Origin: Adenophora triphylla var. japonica
Taxonomy: Eukaryota > Streptophyta > Magnoliopsida > Asterales > Campanulaceae
Assembly (NCBI GenBank): GCA_022495995.1
Contig: JAFEMH010001234.1
Location: 186,001-250,000 of the forward strand
Direction: 5' to 3'
DNA length: 64,000 bases
Shown: positions 39,244 through 49,637 of the stretch, piece after piece
Layout of the letters: each line of letters starts with the position of its first letter
How positions within the stretch are numbered: position 1 is the stretch's first letter
Notes under the pieces: model-generated
The model's input: only the letters and a program-made list of their open reading frames with translations
Told to the model about the DNA's origin: nothing
The model's database searches: none
Program-made: the position numbers and the translations under genes

Positions 39244-39734
39244 AGGGGTGTATAAATGGTTCGGTTTGGTTCAAATCGCGATTGAATTACGTGGTTCAGA
39301 CCGCAGTCCAGATCGAGGTTTAGACCATGATTTATACTACGGTTCAAATCACGATTCAGACCGCAATTCATTTTCACATTTGGCTCGATTCGGTTTGGTT
39401 CGGGAGGGTCAGACCACAAACCAAACCCAACCATGTGGTTTGTCAATAATTGAGACGAACTGAACCATACATACTTGAGACCTGCTCTGGTTTGGTTTGG
39501 TCTCGTGGTTCGGCTTGGTGGTTCGATCTCCCGGTCTCAAACCGCGGTTTTGTTTGGTTAGGTTCGGTTTGGTTTGGGATGGGAGGGTCAGACCACAAAC
39601 CAAATCAAACCATGTGGTTTGTCAATAATTGAGACCGAACTGAATCATACATACTTGAAAACCAAACCAAATCGCATGGTTTGGTTCGGTTCGGTCTTAA
39701 ACCGCGGTTTGAACCAAACCACTTACACCCCTAT
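39244..39734. mobile_element. hAT-like MITE, 491 bp
   Basis: Ends AGGGGTGTATAAATGGTTCG and (inverted) ATAGGGGTGTAAGTGGTTTG, flanked by the 8-bp duplication AGTTTGGT (39236-39243 and 39735-39742), as in hAT transposons. The interior is built from ggttcggtttggtt variants and has a direct repeat 179 bp apart (gagggtcagaccacaaacca at 39404 and 39583). Overlapping frames on both strands are low-complexity. Confidence 0.85.
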
Positions 39735-39952
39735 AGTTTGGTCACTGGATTTCTCAGATTTCTGCAGAACAGCCGTCAGCTTCACAATCTTGATCCATAA
39801 GCTCTTTTTCTTCAACTTTTTAGGCTTGACTTTGGCTTCTCGAAAGTATTACATCCGAATATGAATTTAACATACTCTCAAAATTACATCAAAACTAAAC
39901 TAAATATATCTAAGAAAATATGGAATTACATATAACATAATCCACCACATCA

Positions 39953-40846
39953 AATTCCCCCGCGCTTAGACCACTCGTCCCTGAGTACTATCCTAATCCC
40001 ACTATAAAGCGTAGGTCTAAACAGGTAGTTTGGGAAGAAAATGACCCCTAATCTCCTCTAATCCACCAATCCATGCAAGTCAACCACAATATGGAATATA
40101 CATACTTTCGGCTCCTTATAACTCCCCAAAAGCATATGAGTACAAGGCATTAGCTCGATACCAACTCCAACATTTAAATGGTCATCCGAACTAAAGCCCA
40201 CACATAAAAGCAAAGGGAAACTAAAATGTCCTAATTTCCCCCCCCCCACGCTTATCTCACACAACTACCGTCCTCGTATAAAAGTTTTGTCAATGAATAT
40301 TAATCCCCCACAAAACTAACTCGTGAAAGCACCAACTCCCCTTATAACTCCAACAATGAACGAGGGTTTCTATCCTAAGCACCACTGTCCGATCCTCCTG
40401 CTCCAAATAATGATCCTACCCGACACTCCAAAACCTCCCTTAAGTCTTCACTCTGGTGATATAAAAGATGTCAAAATTTTCACTTCCTCACCTTTTGCCT
40501 AAGCCCCATTTCGGGTTTTCACTTAGCCTTTCATTTTTTTCTTTGTTTTTGTTTTTGAAAACAAAACAAGGAAAAACAACTATACACAAAAGTCAAAATA
40601 TGTAGGTACCTACCCCCTCACGAAAACATTGCATTGTCCCGAATGCAGCAAGTTAGCGGTAAATATAATAGGGCAGTGGAGGTAATCTCTTTATCATCAT
40701 GTGCATCATCCACCTTCGCTCTACCCTGAATGAACGACTGCTGTAAGTACCCACAAGTTAGCGGTAAATATAATAGGGCAGTGGAGGTAATCTCTTTATC
40801 ATCATGTGCATCATCCACCTTTGCTCTACCCTGAATGAACGACTGC
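39953..40846 (-). other. Internal, non-coding part of the LARD-like element
   Basis: No coding potential on either strand. It is interrupted on the right by the TatB LTR at 40847, with a 105-bp tandem duplication at the junction. Confidence 0.45.
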
Positions 40847-40858
40847 TGTAAGTACCCA
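40649..40858. repeat. 105-bp tandem duplication across the TatB LTR boundary
   Basis: Two near-identical units start caagttagcggtaaat at 40649 and 40754. Each ends with the first 12 bases of the LTR (TGTAAGTACCCA), so the duplication arose after TatB inserted. Confidence 0.9.
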
Positions 40859-43336
40859 AATCCGGATCGTCAAATTCTGTTAAAAGTTAACCGGAATCCG
40901 TTAAATAGCTGTTTCCAGGTTAACCGGAACCCGTTAAATTCCCCATTCCCGAGTCAACGAGACATTCCAGGACTGCCCCGTGCATCCCGACACCAAAGTG
41001 TACTCAACATACGTTATCAGACGTAAAAGTACCACTTTCCTCGAAAAAACATACTTTTCGGGACTTTTCGGTGGCGGTTCAGACATTTTCCGGACAGTTA
41101 TTTAGAAAACAGTCAAAACCGGGAATAACGGGACAAAAAACCTAGCTCCGATGACTCACAGGGACACATGGCACGCATGCATGGCCTCCCCCATCCCCAT
41201 CAATCAAATTCAAGGGTGAAAAGACCAAAATACTCCTGAAAATGAGAGTTAGGCCGTTCGGCCTGTTTTACGTGAAAAACCAGAATTCTCATCAAGTCCC
41301 TACAATTTTCAAAATACATAAAAACCTCCAAAAATGAAGGTTAGGCCGTCCAACCTATTTTACAAAATCACCCCTATAAATACAAGGGCTATCATTTTGT
41401 TAAAAAGAGGAAGAAATTTACCCCTCTCCCAAAACCCCACGGTTCTAGGCATTCTATACCCCCCTCCTGAGCCCCATTTCGTCTCGATTTGCGTGAAAAT
41501 CTCGTTTTCCGACCAAACACGAGCCAAACACCTTTGAAACACCTCTCAAACACCAAACCGTATTCCGTATACGTCATTCCGAGCCAAAGAGTCAATCCCT
41601 AGCCGTAGGTAACACACACTCTCTCTCTAAAACTCCGTTTTGTCTCGATTTACGTGTCAAACGCTATTTTCGATCCGGTCGAAACTCTCAAAATGTAACG
41701 TAACGCCGTCTACGGGGCTCGATACGTTTTACCCCCTAATCATCTTCTCTCCCGTAAGAGAAGTAATTTCGGGTTAAAACGGCGTTCCAGTCCCCTTTTT
41801 ACGTTTCTGTCATTTACAGTTCGGATCGTTCGATCCGTTGATTCGTTCTTTACCGTCCAAACCGTTTGGTTCGTGATTGTCATTTACAAAGTCCGGATCG
41901 TTTGATCCGTTGATATTGCTATTTTAATTTACGCAACTTTACAAATCCGAGCCGTTTGGCTCGTTGATCGCATCTTTACTGTCCAGATGGTTCGATTCCG
42001 TTGATACCGCACTTTAAATACTGTCATTTACAAGTCCGAGCCGTTTGGCTTGTGATAGTATTTACTTATAAAAGTCCGAGTCACAAAATGACTCGTTGAT
42101 TGATCGCATATCATTTAACGTCTTTTTTCATGAAATTGGTAACAATGTAATGCCCGGTTCAAAATCGAAGTTCGTCATTCGAACTCCTTTTCAAAACAAC
42201 GTAAAACCCGACGTTTGACATTCAAACGCTCTTTTCATTAAAATCAACGTTTGTCATTCAAACTAAAGATTTAAGTTCGTCACTCGAACCCCGTTTTCAA
42301 AACAACTCAAAATCGACGTTTGACATTCAAACGCTCATTTCCGACTCAAAACCCGACGTTTGACATTCAAACGCTCTTTTCATTAAAATCAACGTTTGTC
42401 ATTCAAACTAAAGATTTAAGTTCGTCACTCGAACTCCGTTTTCAAAACAACTCAAAATCGACGTTTGCCATTCAAATGCTCATTTCTGACTCAAAACCCG
42501 ACGTTTGACATTCAAACGCTCTTTTCATTAAAATCAATGTTTGTTATTCAAACTAAAGATTTAAGTTCGTCATTCGAACCCTCTTTTCAAACTCTAAAAT
42601 TGACGTTTGTCATTCAAACGCTCGTTTTTACCACAAATCAACGTTTGTAATTCAAACTAAAGATTTAAGTTCGTCACTCGAACTTCGTTTTCAAAACGAC
42701 TCAAAATCGACGTTTGACATTCAAACGCTCATTTTCGACTCGAAACCCGACGTTTGACATTCAAATGCTCTTTTCATTAAAATCAATGTTTATCATTCAA
42801 ACTAAAGATTTAAGTTCGTCATTCGAACCCTCTTTTCAAACTCTAAAATCGACGTTTGTCATTCAAACGCTCGTTTTTCCACAAATCACGTTTGCCATTC
42901 AAACCAAGATTAAAGCTTGTCATTCAAGCTCCTTTTCAAAATGCAACACACACACACACAATTTCGAGAAAGGTAGAAAGACTCGTCATACGAGGCGTTT
43001 CGAGTGATCTCAATATACTCTTCCCGAAACGTAACGTGACCTCCGAACCTAACAATCTCTGGTCCTAAAAGCCTTTTTTCAAGTTTTGGCTACCAATTAA
43101 AACGTCACATTTTCAAAGCCTTTTTCAAGTTTTGGCTACCAATCAAAACGTCCCAATTTCAAAGCCTTTTCTAAGTTTTGGCTACCAATCAAAACGACCC
43201 CCTTTTCAAAATCAGTCATTTTCAAAGTTTGGGCTCATAATACAAAACGGCGTGGCGACACTCCCTTTCATTCCGGCGAGGTCCAAGTTGCGAAATACCG
43301 CTCGCCACGTCCCCGCGCGCGATCCGGATAATTTCA
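40847..43336 (+). repeat. TatB 5' LTR (2,490 bp)
   Basis: Starts TGTAAGTACCCAAATCCGG, ends GATAATTTCA one base before the PBS. The TATA box CTATAAATAC lies at 41374-41383. Upstream of it are the palindrome AGGCCG-TT-CGGCCT (41251-41264) and a degenerate copy (41343-41356). From about 41815 to 42994 the transcribed part is a long series of short hairpins, followed by the U5 double hairpin (42982-43031) and GGCGTGGCGACAC (43250-43262). Confidence 0.8.
41815..42950 (+). repeat. Serial hairpin repeats in TatB LTR
   Basis: First set (41815-42100): units ending cgttgat with stems GGATC, AACC, GAGCC and GAGTCA around short centres. Second set (42150-42950): stems GTTTG/CAAAC, GTTCG/CGAAC and GCTTG/CAAGC around TCATT, TCACT or ACATT. 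Its higher-order period is about 140-144 bp (actcaaaatcgacg at 42304, 42448 and 42699). The frames across it are repeat artefacts. Confidence 0.8.
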
Positions 43337-43337
43337 G

Positions 43338-43358
43338 TTGGCGAGTCTGCTGGGGATC
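43338..43358 (+). other. TatB primer-binding site
   Basis: TTGGCGAGTCTGCTGGGGAT follows the LTR end by one base; same type as TatA. Confidence 0.65.
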
Positions 43359-44708
43359 GAACAATGTTTTTTCAAAACTCCCTCGTTTTAGAAAAGCCTT
43401 CAGTCGGTCAAACTTTCGTTTACCTCTTTCTCGTTTTTGTGTGCGTGTGTTGTTCAAAATATCGGGCTGTTTTCGAAAAGAAAAAAAGATGTTGCATTTT
43501 CATCTTATTCAAAATCATAACATGTTCGTGCATTTTTCGTTCATATCTGATATTTGTACTATATTTTGAACTGCGCATGAATTATTTAAAACGCATTCTG
43601 AAAATCTCTATTTTACTCGGAAAAGGAATATATTGATCGCTCACTACTTGCACTGCTGCCTCGGTACACCGCACGCTACGCGCACTTGCTGCCTCGGTAC
43701 ACTGCACACTACAACCCTCAACCCGGGATGACCGTTCAGTTGCAGCTTGATTGGTCTGCCAGACACCTTTCGAGCGCGCACGGGGTCGTCCCAAACAACC
43801 CATCCTAGCCCGTGTAATCCATGCACTCTTTGTGTCACACTTCGTCCAAGGCCTTGGTTGGTTTTTGGCTTAGTTCGTGTCATAAAGCCTAAGTGTATGC
43901 TTTTTACGCCGATCTCCCTCACAAGTCAAACTTAAAAGTTGAGATCGAAGGTCGTTCTCGACCCGAAGTCTTAGCTTTTCAGCCTTGACTTTGACGTGGA
44001 GCCGCGCTAAAAACACACCTAAAGGTTCAATGTGACGCCGTGTCATCAAACCCTCATTGTATGCACCATGCCAGCCACAACTTGGCCAACGCAAAAAGCT
44101 AAGGCCCCTCGCGCAAGCGAGTCAAGAGAGGTCATGCCGAAATTTCGGCACAATTTCTGCCTTAACTTAAGGACGTTGACTTCGACCGTGACCCGCATGT
44201 CACATACGTTGAAAGTTTACATGATCAGCTAGCCTTAAGTTCACTTTTTCCCTTGTCGGTGGAACTCGCTTGCCTTATAAGACCCTCGCTCGGGATTGTC
44301 CGTCCCGGGAAGACGATTTACATGTGAAAAACGAGGGGCTTATAAACGTAGTGCCGAGATCCACTGATTCAAGCCCTATGTTAGTTGCGAAAAAGAAGAT
44401 GCAATCTTTTCCAACCAATTAGGACTCTGAGAAAATACGATTTAAGTAAACATTAAGCGGTAACTACACATTGCACAAGCCCGAAACCCTGAGCCAAATA
44501 CCCTTTCCGAAACCTAAACCCTGCCTTTCGTTCCCTGCAGCGAGCAGAAAGTGGTTCAGAATTCCAGATCAGCGCCTCGCCAGAATTACAGTTACGGCCG
44601 CATCAGACAGTTCTTCGGTTCCCTCAATTCCTTCAGTCAGACTCTCCGATATGTCAGACTCACCAACAAAATCGTGACGGGAATGAAACCCCGCCACCGG
44701 TAACATAT
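43359..44708 (+). other. TatB untranslated leader
   Basis: Homologous to the TatA leader in several blocks and non-coding. It contains a short direct repeat, ttgctgcctcggtacac (43655 and 43690 areas). Confidence 0.55.
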
Positions 44709-46155
44709 ATGACACTGGAAGAAGCCATCCGGGCCTGTGAGGTTCACAAGAGGCAGAAAGAAGATTAGCAGAATTCCGTAGTACAGCTTCTTAATGAACG
44801 GGGTATAGCAGCTATCCTCCAACAAGACGGTACTTTCGTTCTAATCAAGGACGACGATCCTCTCCGATCAGCTCCTCAAACCTTCAACCAGGTTTCTCCC
44901 CCGCCAAATTACGGGATTCCTTCAAACCAAGGAAACAGCCGACCAAGGCTTCATATTGCCACCTCTCAAGGCACCCCCATCATATATGGCCAATCATTTC
45001 CAACATACTCTCAAGAGTTCAGCATTACGGTGGTTCCTAAGGGCCAAGCCTGCAGATCGCTATACCTGGAATCAGATTAGCAACATCTTCCTGGAGCGGT
45101 ACCGATCCAACCTGGAATGGGAAACGAGTCGTGAGGACTTAATCACTACCGATCAGAAAACAGACGAAAGCGTTTGAGAATTCTACAAAAGGTGGAGCTG
45201 GAAGCTCTCCGAAATCATGGAGCCACTCTCCAAAGACGAACAGATGCGGATCTTCAAGTCATGTTTGAGGCCGTCCATCAGAACGCTCATCAGCCATCAC
45301 TTCTTTCCAGATCTCCGAGCCATGGTCAATGCCGGCTCACAGTTCGAAAATGATCTCAAAGAAAAACTGGCCACGACGCCGTCTTACAGATACAAATCAA
45401 CAGCTACATTCAATCCTGCACCGGCCCCTGGCAAAGGGAAAGATACTTCTGTCAACTACATCCATCAGGGACAACAGTCTAGCAACAGAAACCCAGCTCT
45501 GCAAAGCAACGACTCCCCCAAGAAGCAGCCTTCCATACGCTTTGACAAGCTGGATATGCCTCTGAGTAAAATGCTGGAAGGACTAATCAAAGAAGGCCTC
45601 CTCAAGCCTGTTGAAAACTATAAACCGAAGAATCCTATAGTCAATGCCGTCAAAAGCAAATACTGCACCTTCCACCATTACCACGGGCACACAACTGACA
45701 ACTGCTTGGGGTTAGGGTATGAGATCCAGAATCTGATAGAAGAAGGAAAGTTGGAGCGTCCCCGTGGACCTAATACAGTCGGAAACCCTTTTCCGAACAA
45801 TAACAGTGTAAACTCCATCGAGTGGGTACCAAAGAAGATTGCCGCAGAGTCAGTTCATCCGCCTCTTCCAGCCAAGTCCTCATCAGACGTCCACATCTGT
45901 TACGATGTATGTGACTGCTCCGAATGCCTTGAGTATGATTTCCAGGACATGATCAAGGGCGATTCTCCCAGAAAACAGAAGAAACAGTCTTCTCAGCAGA
46001 TATTGAAAGAAAGATATGAAGACGGAGACACCAGCGTGGGTACACTCGGAGAGCCATCCGGGAAGTTCGATTATTTACTCCAGCAAGTCCTCTCTTCCTT
46101 CAAGCAGCACAGCTTCAGAGCAGACAGGGGTGGGAAAGCCGAAATATCCTATTGA
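44709..46155 (+). pseudogene. TatB gag
   Basis: The N-terminal frame reads MTLEEAIRACEVHKRQKED, a stop, then VVQLLNERGIAAILQQDGTF, homologous to TatA. After a frame change at about 44940 comes the retrotransposon-gag core: FQHTLKSSALRWFLRAKPAD (44995), YTWNQISNIFLERY, an in-frame TGA at 45175, EFYKRWSWKLSEIMEPLSKD and LRPSIRTLISHHFFPDL. The C-terminal module MPLSKMLEGLIKEGLLKPVE (45560) carries zinc motif CTFHHYHGHTTDNC (about 45664), then IEEGKLERPRGPN. A Cys-rich segment CYDVCDCSEC (about 45900) lies before the stop at 46155. It is close to intact, with only two or three lesions. Confidence 0.8.
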
Positions 46156-46255
46156 CATCAAAGCTTAGGCCTCAGGACACCAGAATATCTCAAATCTTGG
46201 CAACCTTACTGCCAGCCAGAAGCCTAATCCCCCTCAGGATCAGTCAAGGTTCAAC

Positions 46256-46826
46256 TTGCCCAACTTCAGAGCACGGGCCGACAAAGGAAAGTCAAAATCA
46301 ACTTGGCAGTCGCACTCAATCAACGTGCTGACCAAGGGCGGCCACCGCCACAAGCAACCTCGACACAATCCCGAGGCACCACCAAAAGCTTTGCCTCTCA
46401 AGAGGAAGACAGGAAATGGATGGCTCGATGATTCTCCCTCTTCGGAAAGAGATCAGATCTACGATTCCAGACTGTATGGCAGCACGCTCACCTTCTGTGA
46501 TGAAGACCTACCGAAAGGGGCATCGGGACACAACGAAGCTCTGCACATCACTGTTCGGCTCAACACTATCTCCCTCCCTGGAGTATTGGTAGACAATGGA
46601 TCAGCAGTCAACATCCTTCCCCTCAGCATGATGTGAGCCTTACGCATCGATGAAGGCCATATGATCCCATATGCCCGAATTATCAAATCCTACGACAACA
46701 CGTCTCGTCCCATCCTGGGAACAGTGACTCTGGAGCTCTAGTTCGAAACCCAAATGGTGCCAGTAAAGTTCCACGTGATGGACATTCCATCCGAATTTAC
46801 AGCTTTGCTGGGACGCGCATGGCTAC
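46256..46826 (+). pseudogene. TatB protease, 5' part (interrupted)
   Basis: Encodes the retroviral-type aspartic protease domain: ALHITVRLNTISLPGVLVDN followed by GSAVNILPLSMM, where DNGSAVN is the active-site loop (usual DTG/DSG replaced by DNG). An in-frame TGA follows (46634), then ALRIDEGHMIPYARIIKSYD, a TAG (46739), VKFHVMDIPSEFTALLGRAW and L. The GRAWL flap-end motif is cut at 46826 by the solo LTR and resumes at 56373. The stops lie outside the active-site loop. Confidence 0.8.
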
Positions 46827-48243
46827 TGTAAGTACGCCAATCCAATTCGATACCCTTTTAGATGCATTTTAATATGATAAAATTGCATTAGGGGCGTTTT
46901 GGTAAATTCTCGGTCCGCTCCGAGACTTCCGAAATCTTTTTATAAGTTTCTTGCGAAGGGAGTACTGTTGGGTAATTTTTCCATGCAAAAGGACCTACAG
47001 GGAATTAATTGCTTTGGACCTTTAAAGAATTATCTCAGAATGTTCCAGAAGCAGCAAATTGGCACCGAAAACGGTTATGGACACATTGTGTCACGCGACA
47101 CTTCGAAGCCACAAAAAGTTGATACAATCGGCTGCAGCTATAAATAGAGCCCTTCCCCTCTCATAAATGGATCATTTTTCCACCTCCTAAAGTCACTCTG
47201 CCAAATTCGCACCAGAAACCCCTCTCTCTCCTCCTTCCACACAAAACACACTCCAATTCATCCCAATTCATCTCCCTCATACATAATCCATCAGTTTTAC
47301 CTTCACATAGCACACACCAATTGGAGATCCAGGGCTATTCTCAGATCTGAGGTCCAAACCTCATTCCAGTAGCTGATTCGAAGATCTCTACACCTAACTT
47401 GGTGTAGAGATTGATGACAACAAGGGTAACGAATTCCTTCCCTTCATATCTCTCTCATTCACTTGCCATTTGCATAATTCAATTCAATTTCCTCTCATCC
47501 ACTTGATAATTAATCTCCATCTGCACTAATTATCAAGTGGCAATCGCCATATCTCTGTTTAAGCTTGAGTTGCTTGGTTAATTGCATGTTCATGATGTGA
47601 TTTCATTGGATTTGTTGCTTATTGGCCAAGGGAGTGTGGATCTCCCTATATCCACATCCCCTTGGTCAATTCATTGTGAACACGTTGGTCGCTAAGTTGA
47701 TTGGGTGTTGTGGTTTGATTTAAATTGGTCTCTGTTGATTCTGGTTGCAATTTGTAAGATCTCTGCATATGGACAACCTCCTGTGTCACGCGACACATCG
47801 CGCTAAGCATGTCCTGTGTCACGCGACACATCTTGTCCATCTGCATAGATCATCTTTCAGTTGTAAGTTGTTTCATCTAATTTGATAGTCACTCAAGGTA
47901 GAGTGTGGATCTTCAATATCCACGCTCATTTGAAGTGACTGTGTTGCCCTTTGATGTTCAAATCTATACTGTAATCATATATTGTGTTCATTTGATTGCT
48001 GTAATCTGAGCCTTGTAAAATCTCTGCAAGGTGCCTTGTTGTGTCACGCGACACAATTGATCCATCAGATCCTGTGTCACGCGACATGATTAGTCCTTTG
48101 CAGCATATTCATTTCAATTGTAAGTTCTGTTAAGTCTTCATTGTAAAATGGGATGTGGCCTCTCAGAGTCAATGGTTCACAAGTTGTAATCCCTTTGTTG
48201 AGCAATAAAACAAAGCACTTTCATGCATTTTATACATATTATG

Positions 48244-49637
48244 TGTTGGTGTAATGCCCTAGGCTTTAGTTATGTTTAACTTAAAACCGTTATGTATCGT
48301 CTTTATCGTTTAAGTTTATTATTTGATTATTATATATTTTGCATATTTATTGTAATAATCGCCGTCCCTAATTATTAAGAGAATAATTAGTATAATTGTC
48401 AATGGATAATCATATGATGATTATATGCATCATTGAAATTATGGGTAATTGTCAGTGAACAAGTGACTGGACTTGACCCGTATGAGATTTATGTCATGGT
48501 CAAATGTCATACTTAAATCTCATATGGTCACTTCATTTAGTCCCTAGACCTGAGATTATCATGACCTTACATATGATGAAAGTCATGTTTGATTTTAGTC
48601 AAACGATATCTTAACACGATATTTATAAAGGCTATCTTTGGCATGATTGGATTCATGATGGGAAGGATGATAAGTCAAGATGGAATTTGTCCCTCGAAAG
48701 AGAGATGTTTTGCTTGGGCCCCTCGATGAGTAATAATGATGAAAGAGTGTGGCCACACCCCAATTCGATTGAATTATAATTATACTCAAGATCGAGAAAA
48801 CATTGAACAAATACAAGTTGACATGGACCATGACTTGTGTTCAATATAACATCGTGAGACAAAGGGAGAAATGGAAGTGTACCATTGGAAACGTGAACTC
48901 TTACGTTATATTATTTGGGTAGACATAATGGCTTGCTAGAGTCCGCTTATGTCTTATGAGGGTCGATTTGATCGAGCTCATTGCCAACATAATATAATCC
49001 TATTGGGTCGCACACAACTAGAATGAATTGGTTAAACCAAAGGAAGAACGATTGAGAAATCCTGATGTGACTTGTTGCACCGCGTGACACAACTTGCCCA
49101 TAGGCTGCTTGTGGTCGTGCGACACAACAATGCTTGTGGTCGTGCGACACAACAATGCTGATGCGGTTTGGTAGACAGTTTCCTAATACGATTAGGAAAC
49201 TAATATCAATACTAAGGTAGTATAAATATGCAGTCTGTAAACCCTAATCAAGCTAGCCAAATTTTCCAAGGGAAAAATCACACCAAAAAGGTTTCTCAAT
49301 ATTCTTCCATAGTTTAAGAATCTAGCAATTCACAAGAACTGTTCTTGGTTCATTCTAACGTGTGGATACTACTAGAGGGTCTTCGCTCGTACGACGATCA
49401 AGGCCTAGAGTTCTAAGTGTTCAAGCAATCTGAAGTTTCAAGGTTTTTGAAGATCGAAGTATGTGATTCAAAATCACATTGATAATTGTTCGATAGCTCA
49501 AGAACGGAAAGCAATAAGGGTTGGTAAATTCTATCTCATATGAATTCAATTTAATCTTATAGAACAGATCTTAGGGCTTGGATTTTGTGTTAATTAGATG
49601 CTTAATTCCGCTGCGCATGGACCCATAAAACCCAACA
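48244..49637 (+). repeat. Copia-D 5' LTR
   Basis: TGTTGGTGTAATGCCC ... CCCAACA. The TATA box tataaatatg lies at 49221. Upstream is a perfect inverted repeat with 10-base arms, GTTTCCTAAT-acg-ATTAGGAAAC (49178-49200). Before that lie three CG-rich boxes (about 49072-49093, 49109-49128, 49134-49153). The last two sit in a 25-bp tandem duplication (49107-49131, 49132-49156) absent from the 3' LTR. Confidence 0.95.

Larger units (their letters stand above)
37963..39952 (-). repeat. LTR of a non-coding (LARD-like) retroelement
   Basis: On minus it starts TGATGTGGTGGATTATG at 39952, directly after a PPT-like GCGCGGGGGAATT (39965-39953), and ends TTTAGCCTATCA at 37963. TG...CA termini and PPT placement make it a 3' LTR. 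A Stowaway and a hAT-like MITE are nested in it. The family is not identified. Confidence 0.6.

Noticed and set aside
39234..39632. Overlapping Asn/Pro/Arg-rich frames on both strands
   Set aside because: They result from the ggttcggtttggtt repeat of the hAT-like MITE.
42320..43007. Repeated ORFs reading TFKRSFP and QTLFSLKS
   Set aside because: They fall in the LTR hairpin repeats and follow the 140-144-bp period; no family resemblance.
45217..46155. TatB gag as an env-like or cellular protein because of its Cys-rich end
   Set aside because: The order of gag core, MPLSK module, zinc motif and downstream protease fits gag; there is no signal peptide or membrane segment.
47088..47101. CGCG boxes as certain CAMTA-binding sites
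   Set aside because: The core ACGCGA does not satisfy the published vCGCGb pattern on either strand. Kept only as a loose resemblance.
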